From Chinchilla lanigera (taxonomy: Eukaryota > Chordata > Mammalia > Rodentia > Chinchillidae), in contig NW_004955476.1 of the NCBI RefSeq assembly GCF_000276665.1, positions 9,717,051 through 9,781,050 of the forward strand: 64,000 nucleotides of DNA. Reading direction: 5' to 3'. The notes beneath the pieces were generated by a model. That model worked only from the letters and a program-made list of their open reading frames with translations, did not search any database and was not told the DNA's origin. Numbering within the stretch: position 1 is the first letter of the stretch; every line of letters starts with the position of its first letter. The translations under genes and the position numbers were made by a program. This document shows, piece after piece, positions 12,340 to 24,295 of this stretch.

Positions 12340-13180
12340 TAATTTTAAAAATTAAAAAAACTAACAAAATAACAATGAACACAAAATCAAAATAACACAC
12401 AAACAACAAAAACGATACATGACCTCAAAACAAAATGATAGGAATTAACAGTGGTTGCTACATTACACACTGTTATCTTGAAGGAAGTTACTCAGTCCAC
12501 CAGACATTAGAATGTAAGATCGATCAAACAATCAAAGACAGTAACAAGTAATAAAAAAAACATTGGAAATGATGCAAAGCTTCACCATACAAGATGGTAG
12601 GAGTTCAACAATGGTTCTTATATTGCATATTGTTGTTTTCAGATCAGTCATTCTGATTACCGGATTCAAGCATGCAAAATTGGTCAAGAGAAAAGGAAAT
12701 TTTAATCACTGACTCTTCCTTTCAATAAATCACAAGCATCAGCAGTACACCTATCCCAGCTATCCTTGTATGTACATATAAATTTTGTTTTTCATTTTAA
12801 AGCAAAAAGAAAAAACCCAAAACAAAAAAACAAATACATAAACAAAACAGTATAGAGAATGATAAAAATGATACAGAATTTCAAAGCATGCTGATAGGGT
12901 ATTAACAATGGTTGTTATATTACATAATGTCATCCTCAAAATGGTTGCACATATAACCAGATATAAGCATGCAGGATTGATCAAACAATTAACCATTAAT
13001 AGTTCCAGGGGCAGGGGATTTAGCTCAGTGGCACAGCGCCTGCCTGGCAAGCGCAACATTGTGAGTTCGATTCCTGGTACTGGAAAAACACCAAAAAACA
13101 AAAAACCAAACCATTAACAGTTCCTTTCAATAAACCAACAGATATTAATAGTACAATTATCCTAGCTATCCTGTGTATAC
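12340..13180 (-). repeat. Tandem-repeated 3' UTR of the LINE-1 copy
   Basis: Three diverged units are visible, anchored by ATGATAGG(A)ATTAACA-like sequence near 12435, 12593 and 12893. Two of them also share a CTTTCAATAAA...CCTAGCTATCC block ending in TACATAT. The first unit lacks that block. The third is split by an ID SINE. Confidence 0.7.
13007..13110 (+). mobile_element. ID SINE (tRNA-derived) nested in LINE-1
   Basis: It has a tRNA-like head with A box TAGCTCAGTGG and B box GTTCGATTCC and an A-rich tail. Flanking duplications of 14 bp with one mismatch lie at 12993-13006 and 13111-13124. It is younger than the LINE-1 that contains it. Confidence 0.9.
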
Positions 13181-13936
13181 ATATTTTTTCCTCTTCTTTC
13201 TTTTTCCTCTCCCCTCCTCATCCCAGTTGCTCCTTCCTATCTGAGCAGTTTCTTTTCCCTTTCACAGTAGGTATTTTACCTTTCAGATTTTATTTATTCT
13301 TTCAGGTTCTTATAGTAGGGAGGAAATACAATGTTTACACATGTGGGTCTGGTTTATTTCACTTATGAGTATGGTCTCTAGTTGCATCCATTTACCTATG
13401 AAAGCCTTGAGTTTATCTTTCTTTATAGCTGAGTAATACCCCATTGTATAAAAATACCACATCTTTTTTATCCATTCCTCAGCTGATGGGCATTTCGGTT
13501 GTTTCCAAGATTTAGCTATTATAAATTGTGCTGCTGTAAACATGGGTGCACATATATTGCTGTGGTATGATGTTTTCAGTTCTGGAAAAACACCCAGGAG
13601 GGGAATAGCTGGGTTGAATGGGACTTTTAATCCTAGTTTACTGAGGAATCTCCAGACTGATTTCCACAGTGGTTGCCCCTGTCTACACTCCCACCAACAG
13701 TGGAAAAGAGTTCCTTTTTCCCCACAGCCCCTCCAGCATTTGTTATGGGTTGATTTCTTGATGACAGCCACTCTCTCTGGGATGAGAGGGAATCTCAGTG
13801 TCACTTTAATTTGCATTTCTCAAATGACTAATGACATTGAACATTTTCTCATGTATTTATTTGCCATTTGTATTTCTTCAATGAGAAATGTGTATTCATC
13901 TCAGATGCCTATTTTTGGATTGGGTCTTTGAATTTT

Positions 13937-14231
13937 NNNNNNNNNNNNNNNNNNNNNNNNNNNNNNNNNNNNNNNNNNNNNNNNNNNNNNNNNNNNNNNN
14001 NNNNNNNNNNNNNNNNNNNNNNNNNNNNNNNNNNNNNNNNNNNNNNNNNNNNNNNNNNNNNNNNNNNNNNNNNNNNNNNNNNNNNNNNNNNNNNNNNNNN
14101 NNNNNNNNNNNNNNNNNNNNNNNNNNNNNNNNNNNNNNNNNNNNNNNNNNNNNNNNNNNNNNNNNNNNNNNNNNNNNNNNNNNNNNNNNNNNNNNNNNNN
14201 NNNNNNNNNNNNNNNNNNNNNNNNNNNNNNN
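13937..14231. other. Assembly gap (295 N)
   Basis: A run of N inside a minus-strand LINE-1 insertion; both flanks read as LINE-1 ORF2 on the minus strand. Open frames across it are artefacts. Confidence 0.99.
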
Positions 14232-14522
14232 TTGTTTTAATATTTAGATGTCTGATCCATTTTGACTTTATTTTGGTGCATGGTGATAGGGTTGGGTCTA
14301 GTTTTAGTCTTTGGCAAAACACAGCATTTTTAGGCAGAATATCTGAGGCAGAATACATTTATATCCCAGAGACTCTGGTGTCAGAGAAGATGCAGCTATT
14401 TGCAATTCAGGAGAGTCTGTCTCCTTGGCTGTTGACTTGCTAACAGTGTCACGGTGGGAGCCGTGCAGGTCCCTATGGACAGAGATATAAATAGCTGTTT
14501 TCTGTCATGGAAAAACAGATAT

Positions 14523-14620
14523 GGGGCCCGGGGATATTGCTCAGCAGCACAAGCGCCTGCCTGGGAAGTGCAAGGTCCTGAGTTCCATTGCTGGTACCAA
14601 AAATCCAAAAAACAAAACAG
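14523..14620 (+). mobile_element. ID SINE
   Basis: The body GGGGATATTGCTCAGCAGC, AGCGCCTGCCTGGGAAGTGC and GAGTTCCATTGCTGGTACC, then an A-rich tail. The A and B boxes are mutated. Confidence 0.82.
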
Positions 14621-14689
14621 GTATGTTTTCCAGACCAGTGCTTCAAAAGGAAAAATGGCGACTCTGACCAAAAGTCAGGCAGGTCAGTT

Positions 14690-15100
14690 GGTGGTTGCTA
14701 TGGTTCCCGCATGGTTTTTCTCCCCAAAGATTCATGTGCTGGAAGTCTGATCCCAGGGTAGTGGTGTAGGGATTAGTGTGTGTGGGCGGGGGCTTGCAGA
14801 GTCTGGCCTGGTGGGAGCTCTTTAGGGGATGGGCACACTCTTAGCAAGGAGCAGGGTGGCTCTGACAGGACAGCAAGCTGTTCCAGAAGCTCACCCTGGC
14901 CCTGCAGTCACTCTCTGGCTTCCCCCACACACTTGCTCACATGGGTGCTACCAGCCATGTGGTCTTTACTGCAGTGGAGCTGCCACTGGAACCATGCCCT
15001 GGACTCTCCAGAACTGTGAGCTTCATAAAGCTCTCTTCTGTATAAAGGTTCCCAGCCTCACGTGTTTCATTATAACAAGACACTGACTAATGCGGTGGTA
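14690..15100 (+). mobile_element. MaLR-type LTR fragment
   Basis: The order CCCAAAGATTCATGTGCTGG, then CCAGAACTGTGAGC, then TTCATTATAACAAGACACTG is that of a plus-strand MaLR LTR. It is decayed. The following 15100-15310 may be part of the same insertion but was not classified. Confidence 0.6.
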
Positions 15101-15603
15101 AGTCAGAAGCGGAAGCCAAGGAAGGCTGGTTGGGGTTTAGAAAAGACTCTGGGGAGTGCTGGAACCCAGGCTGCTACAGTCAGTAGTGAACCCTGCCCAC
15201 AGGTAGGACTCTCACACGGGAGCCTGGGGCCACCACACTCCTGCTGCCTTTTCCATTCCTCTGGATCTGTTGCTATTTTGCACTTGTGCCTCCAATAAAA
15301 ACTGCCTATACTGAAAGAGAAAGAGAGAGAATGAACAGCAGCAGAAAGGGGTTGAGGACACTGGGATTCACGGCTTGGATTCTTTAAGATATGCTGGCCA
15401 GACACGCATCACAGAAGAAGCACAGCCCTGTAGAGCAGAATCTTGTGAGGTCTTCAAGTACAAACAGTAAATAGCATATTTGCAAAGCTTATCCAGTTAA
15501 AGGGTGATTAAGTCAGGCCAGAGAATGCTAGAGACTCAACCCCTTCCTGATAATGTCCTTTCTCACCAGGACACCTAACTTCTCTTCAATAAATTTGTAC
15601 TGA

Positions 15604-15704
15604 ATTTTATTTTTTATTTTTATTTTTTGGTACCAGGAATTGAACTCAGGACCTTGCGATTGCCAGGCAGGCGCTTATACCACTGAGCTATATCCCCGGC
15701 CCCT
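15604..15704 (-). mobile_element. ID SINE
   Basis: Reverse-complement body: GGTACCAGGAATTGAACTC, GGACCTTGCGATTGCCAGGC and ACTGAGCTATATCCCCGGC, preceded by a T/A-rich stretch that is the tail. Confidence 0.88.
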
Positions 15705-18290
15705 GTAGCAAATTTTAAAGAGCTCTTCACTTTCGCATCTAATATATATATATATAATGTGAACATGTACAACTGGATAGGAAATAAAGACAATCCTTGT
15801 TAAGTAATGTGCAAAAAATAATTTTATTAGTTGAAAATCATCACTGTACTGATCATGGCTTTCTTCATAAATCAAGGTGGAGCCAAGACAGCAGGCATCT
15901 ACCTGTAAGTCATGTATCCCACAAAGCAAGCGACAGCAAAAGCATCAAAGAGCCAGCACCGAATCAAGACACAGCCACATTAGTGCAAGAAATTCAAGTC
16001 AATACAGTACATATTGAACGCCAGTGGATACCTATCATCAGACAGATACCAAAACATAAACTAATTTAGTTGGTAAAATGGATCCAAATACATTTCAAAT
16101 TATTCAAAAGCTTTATGCCTGCCATTGTCACCACGCCAGGCACTAGGATCTGGTTTCTTGGCCAACTTTGGCCCTGATCCGAGGCAAGAACCAAGGGACC
16201 TCAGCACTCACATCTGGTTCTACAGGACTGGCTTCCCCTGCTTACAGCAGAAAGTGGGAAGACTGCACTCAGCTGCAAGGATTCTTACGGAGGACCCAGA
16301 AAAACCTGATCCTGTATCTGTTACACCTTCTCATTTCGCCTCTTCTTCTTTTACAGGATTATCTGACTTTAACTTAAAACTAATGTGAGAGCTACCTCTA
16401 AGGGTATCTTTCTCTGTAGGGAGGTTTCCATATACAGGTAAATGTTTATGTATGCAATATTCCAGATGCATCAACAAAATTCACTGATCTCACTTCTAAA
16501 TCAGAGATTTTAAACTCTGAACTTAAATATGTAGGTATGTAGTAATATGAAATAATCTTTTCTTGTATTTAAATAAGAAAATTTATTTCAGTTGCTCCAA
16601 ATATACAAAGAAACTAGAAATAATTAATTTACTATTCATAGAGAAATATCCAGAGACTCCCATTATAGAGCAGGATTTACACTACAGACAAAGATTTCTT
16701 AAAAACTATATAGACTTTCAAATTAATCTATCTGGCTTGCCTTTTTTTTTAGCACTGCTGTTTCACCTGCAGTACAGCAGACAAGGTAATAATTTATGAT
16801 AATCATATGAAAATATACAATTAATATTCATCACCTCTCATTCTTCATCACTTTAGATGATCAGTAATGCAGAGTGAAAATGCTGTCAGATTTCTAATTG
16901 CTTTGTAATGGGCTTGAAACAGGGAAATCATTAAAGGCAAACAATCTGTCATTTGTCTGTTACTTTAACCATCTATCACACCAAAAAACTCATTAAAGAA
17001 ATTGCTAATAAGCTACAAAAGACTATGCTCATGGTGGTTCTAGAGTAGATTAAAAAGTAATACTATAAATTTCTTAAAATATCTTTTAAATATGATGCTT
17101 TTGCGGAAATTCATCAAAAACATCTATTCTTCAGTATGTTTTTTAAACTGTGTGCTTTCATTATTTTGGCATTTAATCCATCAGTGTAGAAATCCTTTTA
17201 GCATACAAGACTTGCTTTTCATCCATCGCTAAATAATTAAACCAAAAGGCAGCAAAAGAAGCAGAAATGCTAAATGTGTTTATTACTAGTAAACTGACAC
17301 AAGAATAAAAAATAGTACTGTGCTAACCCTGGAGCCAACTGAAGAATGTATTTTAAGATGTGATGTTTACAATCATCTCTCTTGTGGATTTGAACTGTGG
17401 AAGTCACAGTGCTTCTTTCATCTGAAATAGTGCTGTCAACTTACAGAAATGACACTCTGCTACAGAAATTGAGCAAAATGACATGAACTTCTGCATAATA
17501 TTAACTATTTGAAAATTTTGGAGATACTAACAAATACCAATATATCTCATACTCCAGTAATTTTACCAAAAAAAGAATCATTTCTTTAGATGACCACATA
17601 CCAAATTTTACATATCTTTATGTGAAAAGATGAGGTACTTACTATTTTCAAAAATCTATAATAATGGTGATAATTTTGTTAATAAAACAAGGATGCATAT
17701 AAACAGGACCTAGAATTTTTTTGGTGGTTATGCAGCACAGATATATTTTATTTTAGAAAAATATATGAATAACAGATAATCATAGATGTCTCACATTATT
17801 TTACTAATGCATTAAATTATGAATTTCCTATAGAAAAGGATCTCATTAATAAAACCCAACTTCTTTTAAATGTGAGGATTTATTCATATCCATTAGCACT
17901 GACATGAATTTGAAAAGCTGAATGCAACAGCATGTTAAGGTAGGTACCTTGGTTAGTATATATTAGTGAATTCCGGACTAACTTCAAAGGTTCCCTAACA
18001 CCCTGGAAACATCTTCATTATACTCTCTAATTGACTTAAACAGACTTCCTATCAACTGTTTAACACATTTTAACCCGCAAATTAACACCCCTTGATCATT
18101 CAGATTAACCTTTCTTCTGTGAGTCAATTACATGAGAAAATAAACTTTTTTTCAGAAAAAGCCTTCTGACTTAAAAAATTAAAACGAAAAAGGAAGAATG
18201 CTTTTACAAAGCCAGATTATAAATGCATGCCCTCACATAAATGAAAGCGCAATCACACACGGTTGTTGGAAAGCACACGGTGAAGCCAGC
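15705..18290. other. AT-rich stretch without a recognised gene
   Basis: Largely unique-looking and AT-rich, including a TA microsatellite at about 15742. A plus-strand frame of 87 codons (16125-16388) has no domain. No doublecortin-like coding exon was found on the minus strand. Confidence 0.45.
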
Positions 18291-18491
18291 ATGGTTATAA
18301 GAACAAAGAGAAAGGGGTGAATGGGGAAAATAAGTTGGTATTTATTATGATTACTGTGTTGGTTTGGGTTATTTGCAGGGGGAACAATAACATATAGGAC
18401 ACATTTTTTATAGTATTATTTGTAACAGTCACCCAAAGAATCATATAAAAGAGAGTGCAGGAAATCTGTCCACACAGTATAGACCAAGGAT

Positions 18492-18617
18492 CCAGCTGAG
18501 GGCCTGGATCCCACGATAATGTCCTGCATGACTCCAGCTGAAGACCTAGAGCCCATAACAATGTCTCCTACAAATCCACCCGGAGGCCCACAGCCCATGA
18601 CAACATCTTATGCAGGC
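18492..18617. repeat. 42-bp minisatellite, 3 units
   Basis: Units begin at 18492, 18534 and 18576 with CCAGCTGAG, CCAGCTGAA and CCACCCGGA and have the same 42-bp length. They are diverged copies. Because 42 is a multiple of 3, the minus strand reads as 14-residue repeats, but nothing else suggests coding. Confidence 0.75.
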
Positions 18618-18723
18618 CTGTTTCACGGATCTGCACTGGGAAGGCCCAAAGGTCAGTGGTGGAATCTAGGAAGTCTGTGCCAGCGGGAGGAAGGATCTGT
18701 GCTAGCAGGCTGAGGGATCTGCA

Positions 18724-19080
18724 CTGGAGCCAGGAAGCAATGCTCAAAGTAAGAACCAGAGATTCCCCCAAAAGGTGCCACAGCCATCCTCAGCAACAGT
18801 GAGGTCCCGAGCTCCTCCGATGATCAAGACAGCTGAGTTCCCATCTGGGAAGCCAGTGTAGCAAGCTTCTCCAATAGACTGGCAGTGCACCATCTTCCCC
18901 TCTGGACCAGGAAGCGATGTTCAAAGTGAAGACCAGAGCTCCCCGAAAGTAAATCGAAGCCATTCTCAGTGCCAACAATGTTCCAAGCTCCTCGGAGGAT
19001 GAAAACAACCAAATTCATTAGGAAAGCCAGCATGACAAGCTCCTCCAAAAGAACCAACAGCTTCTTACAGCTTCTACCAG
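18724..19080. repeat. 178-bp tandem monomers, 2 units
   Basis: Two units begin CTGGAGCCAGGAAGC at 18724 and CTGGACCAGGAAGC at 18902 and stay alignable to the CTCCAA near 18870 and 19047. Short GGATCTG(C/T)(A/G)CT repeats precede them. The block could be a promoter-monomer array or part of an LTR. I could not assign a family. Confidence 0.6.
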
Positions 19081-19554
19081 CTCCCAACAGCCTAACTTCT
19101 TCTCCAGTTCTGCCTCTTATGCTGCTGGCAACAATCCTCAGGTGGGCCTCCCACACCCAGCACCACACTTACTCAGCTCAGCTGGGGGTTAGAAGTTGAC
19201 CACCAGTTGTCAATCCACTATAATTACTTAAGAGAAACAAACACTTTTAATAGATTCATGGAAGTATTAAAACATCAGATGTGAAAAAAGGTAGGAAAAC
19301 TCTAACAAAAATCTCCGGGAAAATAAAGACCTTGGAGGGAATTGAAACACCAGTACAGCTGATGAGAAACAAACAAGAAAAACAGTAAGAATATGGCCCT
19401 GTAAAATTTGACCTCTTGGTCCTCCTCTGCACTACCTTGTGAGCACAATGCTCCCTTGATCAAGACAGCGGATGTCTGAAAAAAAGAGGAGGACATGGAC
19501 CAAGTTAGGACAACCAACAAAGGAAAAAGAAAAGCAAAATTAAAAGCTATTTCT
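19081..19554. other. Unclassified sequence between monomer block and LINE-1
   Basis: Moderately A-rich. It contains GATCAAGACAGC near 19458, echoing the first 178-bp monomer, so it may belong to the same unclassified element. No gene seen. Confidence 0.4.
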
Positions 19555-19565
19555 AAAAGATGAGG

Positions 19566-21208
19566 GAGGGGAAGACCTCTGCAATGAAAACTACAGTACT
19601 CTGAAAAAGACCAAAGAGGAGCTCAGAATATGGATAGTGTCCCATTTCTGGAGAGGCAGAACCAATACAATCAACGTGACCATACTTAAAAAACTGCTAC
19701 ACAGATTTAAAGCAATCCCCATTAAAATACCAACAGCATTCTTCACAGATCTAGAGAAAACAATCCTAAAATTTACATGAAACCAGAAGAGATCCAGAAT
19801 AGCAAAAGCAATCCTAGGTAAAAACAGCAAAGTGGGAGAACTTACAAATCCCAGACTTGAAGTTATATTACAAAGCTACAGTGATAAAAACAGCATGGTA
19901 CTGGCATGAAAACAGACCACAGGATCACTGGAACAAAATACACGAAGCAGAACCAACCCCAGGCACATTCAGATACCTCATCTTTGACAAAAAGGGCCAA
20001 CAATATACACTGGAGGAAAAATAGCCTCTAATACATGCTGTTGGGAAAACTAGCTACATGCCAAAAATTGAATCTAGACCGACACATCTCACCATGTTAA
20101 ACTAAAATAAAAATGAATCCAAGTTCTAAACATTAAAACAGAAACAATCTTCTGAAAGATAAAATGGGAAAAACTCTGAAAGACACAGGCATAGGCAAGG
20201 GCTTTCTAAATAGAACCTCAATTGCACAAGAACATCAAAAATCAACAAAGAGATTGTGTCAAATTGAAAAGCTTCTGCATAGCAAAGAAAACAATCAACA
20301 GAGTGAAGAGACAACCTACAGAATGGAAAAAAGTTTTTCCAGCTACTCCTTGGACAGAGGACTAACAGAATATTAAAAGAACTTCAAAATTAGACACCAA
20401 TATAATTGATCTAATTTATTAAAAATAAAAGGCCCAATCAAAAAATGGGAAACTGAAGTGAACAGGCACTTCTCAGAAGAAATACAAATAGCTAGTAAAT
20501 ACAGGAAAAGAAGTTCAACAGCTCTGGCCATTAGAGAAACGCAAATTAAAACAACACTGAGATTCTATTTTATTCCAGAAAGAATGGCTGTCATAAAAAA
20601 ATCAAATAAAAACAAATGCTAGTGAAGCTGACAAGAAAAGGAGCCTTTCTCTGTAAGTTGTTGGTGAGAATATCAATCCCTATGGAAATCAGTATGGACA
20701 TTCCTTAAAAAACAAAAACCAGACATTTCATTCAACTCAGCTCTCCCCCTTTAGGCATTTTCCTGAAATAGTTAAAGACATCATATTACAAAAAAAATCA
20801 CATAGCTAAATTTTGGAAACAGCTTATGCGTTCATCAAGAGATGCACAGTAATTTACACACAACAGAGTACGACTCTGCCATGAGGAGGGTAGACTTGAA
20901 TTATGTGTAGGAAAATAGATGCACCTTGAGACCATTATGTTAAGTGAAATAAATCAGATTCATAAGCATAAATATCACGAGATTTATCCTATACGAGAAA
21001 CCCAAAGTATAAGTACAGAGCAAAATAAGTAATAGGGACATAAATCTTTTTCAAATGGGAGGGGAATCGAGAGATAGAGGGAGATGAGGGGAAGGAGACA
21101 TAAAAAGAATTGAGGTATCTTATGTACATATATCAGCTCCCCATGATGAATGTAAACATTATATACCATGTCAACATGTACTGATAAAAAATAAAAATTG
21201 AAAAAAAT
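19566..21208 (+). mobile_element. LINE-1, 5'-truncated, ORF2 end and 3' UTR, decayed
   Basis: Plus-strand L1 ORF2 sequence begins at about 19566 and runs through many stops and frameshifts to an A-rich 3' end near 21208. Direct repeats AAAAGATGAGG at 19555-19565 and 21209-21219 flank it. The decay makes it older than the copy at 12333-14316. Confidence 0.85.
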
Positions 21209-21223
21209 AAAAGATGAGGTAGG

Positions 21224-21545
21224 ATAGCTGTGTTGCCAGCTTTCTATTGCTCTAACAAGCACAGTATGCAGGGAGGAGAGGCTTACTTTGGGTCACAGTT
21301 TCAGAATGTCCCATCCACGGTCACCTGGTACAGTTGCCTTGGAGCCAAGGGCCAGGCAGTAGTACATCAAGGCAGGGGTAGCAGGCAGAGGAAGCTGCTT
21401 CCCTCACCAAGGCTGGGGGGCAACAGAGACAGCAAGGGCCCAGGCTTCCCAATACGCTCTTCAGTGACCCAACTTTCTACCAATACCAGTGGATCGCACC
21501 GTGGGCACATTCCAGATCCAAACTATGGCGACTGAAATCAGAGCT
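21224..21545 (-). mobile_element. MaLR-type LTR fragment
   Basis: It starts just after the LINE-1 duplication with TTTCTATTGCTCTAACAAG, then TTACTTTGGGTCACAGTTTC, and ends ACATTCCAGATCCAAACTAT. This is the reverse complement of the MaLR layout. Confidence 0.55.
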
Positions 21546-22270
21546 GACTCTCAGTACTGTGTAAGCTGTATGATAATCTGCCAAAAAAAAGAGAGAAGTA
21601 TCTCCAAACTGAGTCGTTCATCTCTTCCTTCCTCTAGAACATGGTTTGCACTTCTGTAGTACCTCTTCCTGGGTTGGTTTCATCTAGACTCGAGAGTTTC
21701 AGTCCTTCAGTGCCCTATTCTGTGTGCATGCCTGTAAGTGCCTGATGTCACAGCGCTTGGTACTTCCTCTTGCTTAGCACTTACCATTTCATCAGCTCCT
21801 TGTTTAAACATCTGTCTACCAGATCGATGCTAAGCTCCTGAAAGGGCCATGACTGGCCCTTCCTTGTTTCTCCTGTGTATGGCTACAGCAGACACTCAAG
21901 AAATACTTGGTGAAGTGAACAAGTAGATGTTCATATAGCAAAGGTACAGTGTCATCATGTTCCACCTCAGTATGAGCTAACTCTTGGTGGTTTTTCTATT
22001 TTCCCTCGAGTTTAAATTGCCCTCCAGGCAAACCTCTAATTTCAGAACATATCACAACATCCTGTGATAACTAAAAATAAATATAGCTTACTTTACTGCT
22101 GTGAAAATCCTGAACATACAGAAATAAAGACTGATCAAGTTAAAGAAGATTTGGTGGTGGAGCCACTAGGAGGGGACAAGTGAGTAAAATGCTAAGAGGA
22201 AATACTCAGCACAAGTACACTGTAGCTATGGTTAGTTAAGTGTCCAATCTAGCCCCCTGCATTTAAGACT
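21546..22270. other. No gene recognised
   Basis: Nothing classifiable between two LTR fragments. Confidence 0.4.
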
Positions 22271-22274
22271 CATG

Positions 22275-22572
22275 CCAGGTTGGCATCTTTTGGGGGAATC
22301 CTTTGGGAGCTGAGGCCAAATTGGAGACCCAGAGGCTGCTGGACTGTGGGACCTGGTCTCTTGCTCTTTTCACTTTGCTTCCTGGCCATGAGGACTGCAT
22401 TGTTCCCCTACAGTCTTTACCATTGCTGTATGACTCCCCCAACAGTGAGCTTGCAGCACACCCTCCAAAACTGTGAGCCAAGTAAATGTTTTCTCTTTAT
22501 GAGTTTATGTTTTCTCTTTATGATCTTTATGATCTGAGGTATTTCACTGTAGTGACAGAAAGCTGATGACTA
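22275..22572 (+). mobile_element. MaLR-type LTR fragment
   Basis: The sequence ACTGTGAGCCAAGTAAATG, then GAGGTATTTCACTGTAGTGACAG, split here as GAGGTATTTC and ACTGTAGTGACAG, marks the 3' end of a plus-strand MaLR LTR. A short duplication, TTTTCTCTTTATGA, occurs at 22489 and 22509. Confidence 0.65.
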
Positions 22573-23325
22573 CAACTGTACATATTTTATTATCCATCAA
22601 TGAGAAGCACAGTTTGCTAGTATGATGTGAAAAGAAAATTTTGCTAATGTCTGGTGGAAATTAGTGTAGGGGCAGGCTAGTACTAACCTAATAGATTAGA
22701 TAACTATGTTTTTTGCTACCACTATAACTAATGGTTTTAAACCTCTGATTTATGCTTCTATTCCTATGTATTTACAGTGTTTTGTTAACTGCATTAGAAT
22801 CAGACATTCAATGTATACCTGTAGGGAGCTGCTGAAGCTGGAAATACTTTGGTCCTGAGAAAAACATCCTCTCTGAGAGAATTCCAGTCACTAGTTGCTA
22901 GGCAACCCTGTCTCACAATACTAACCTTGTCAAAAGTATAAGTAAACACCCCTACTGTTGTTCAGTTTTTCCCCTCCCATCAAAGGACTCCATCTGACCT
23001 CAGCTTTGTCTTTTGTTGATATTTTCCTCATCCCGCTGCCATTTTTCCCTGGGACCTTCGATAGTCATGCAGGTCATGATATATACCTATGTTGCCCATG
23101 ATGATGCAAATTAAGAGAGTTCTGCTCATGGTTTTAATACTATCCTGCAATCAAAACTAAAAGTATATTCAATAAGTGTTTTGTTTTTATTATTCTAATT
23201 TAGTAGCTTCTGATCTTCATTTGTTGTTTAGAAATTCCCAAAACACTGCTATAAATCAAACAGCAACTCAGCATCTCACGGTTAATGACAATAATGCTAC
23301 TTATCAGCAAGGGCATACCTAACCT
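22573..23325. other. No gene recognised
   Basis: AT-rich; no open frame over 60 codons of interest and no repeat classified. Confidence 0.4.
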
Positions 23326-23329
23326 TTAC

Positions 23330-23520
23330 CAAACACTCACTTCTTCCAGGCACAATTATCTCAGTTTCCTAGAAGGGAGATGTTATTATTATTCCCATTT
23401 TCTAGAGGAAGACCAAAACAGAGTTTGACTTTAAAAAGTACTCATAGCCAGCAAAAGGCAGAATTGGGCTTTCCCTCCATAGTCTGACTCAGAACTGAAG
23501 TTCTCAACCACTAAATAACA
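23330..23520 (-). mobile_element. MIR SINE
   Basis: TTATTATTATTCCCATTTTC, then AGGAAGACCAAAACAGAG, a CAGCAAAAGGCAGAATTGGG block and GTCTGACTCAGAACTG follow the order of a reverse-complement MIR. It is ancient and diverged. Confidence 0.65.
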
Positions 23521-24014
23521 CAGTTCAGATTTTGGCTATATTAGTTCCACATAAAATGGATCTAGTGAAGGTGCAACAGTAGAAGCACATATCATTGAAA
23601 GTCCAGAGAATGAGGCATGGAAGCAGAAGCTGTTTCTCAGATGTTTGTGCTCTTGCAAAGTCCACGGGGAGCGTGGACACGCACTTTAGAGGGTATGCTG
23701 TGGTGGGATGGATGCAAGTGAGCACACACAAGACTTAAGAGAGCTGAGGAAGTAATTTTCAAGGGCTGGGTCATCATAAAAGGCTCGGTGGAGATACAAA
23801 CTTTAAAGGAGGGACAAAACTACAGGGGAAGGGAAGAGTGAGGGTGTTATAGACAAAGGGACGCACTTGATTGATGAAGCACCTAGAAAAGATCCAGCTG
23901 TTCACACTTCTCACTTATGGAGGCAACAGGAGATCACGCTGGAAAACTAAGGATCACATTTGGAAGGTAAATGCCAGGCTCCAGAGTTGGGACCCTGTGC
24001 TCTACACCGCCCTG

Positions 24015-24295
24015 CTCCATACAGGAACTGCTCTTCATACCTGGCTTTTGAGCACTTGAAATGCATCCAGGCTAAACTGAGATGTGGTAATGTGGGAAAA
24101 ATACATTCCAGCTTTTGAAGACTTGGGAGGACCAAACAATGTGAAATGTCGCATATACAATTTTAAATTTATTACATTCTGAAATGACAGTATTCTAGAT
24201 ACAGTAGGTTAAACAAAATATTTAAAATCACATGTGGCCTGCACTTGTGGGTTACATTATTTTTCTATCCGACAGTGCTGCTCTAGAAAAATGAA
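24015..24295 (+). mobile_element. hAT-Charlie-type non-autonomous transposon
   Basis: The order GAGCACTTGAAATGCATCCA, AACTGAGATGTGGTAA, TTTTGAAGACTTGG, CACATGTGGCCTGCACTTG and CGACAGTGCTGCTCTAGA is that of the mammalian MER1-group repeats. It is internally deleted. Confidence 0.6.

Larger units (their letters stand above)
12333..14316 (-). mobile_element. LINE-1, 5'-truncated, with 16-bp target-site duplication
   Basis: On the minus strand, 13310-13816 encodes the C-terminal part of L1 ORF2, including the GEKGTLFHCWWEC and EEWIKKMWYFYTMGYYSAIKK blocks. ORF2 continues to the N run and beyond it to about 14316. An in-frame TGA stands just upstream of the 168-residue frame. The 3' UTR (12333-13200) has internal tandem repeats. 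Identical 16-bp sequences, AAACACAGCATTTTTA, flank the copy at 12317-12332 and 14317-14332. The copy is a dead, truncated insertion but young enough to keep a perfect duplication. Confidence 0.92.

Noticed and set aside
13868..14443. Open frames of 119-191 codons crossing the N run
   Set aside because: They exist only because N codons are not stops, and the flanking sequence is LINE-1.
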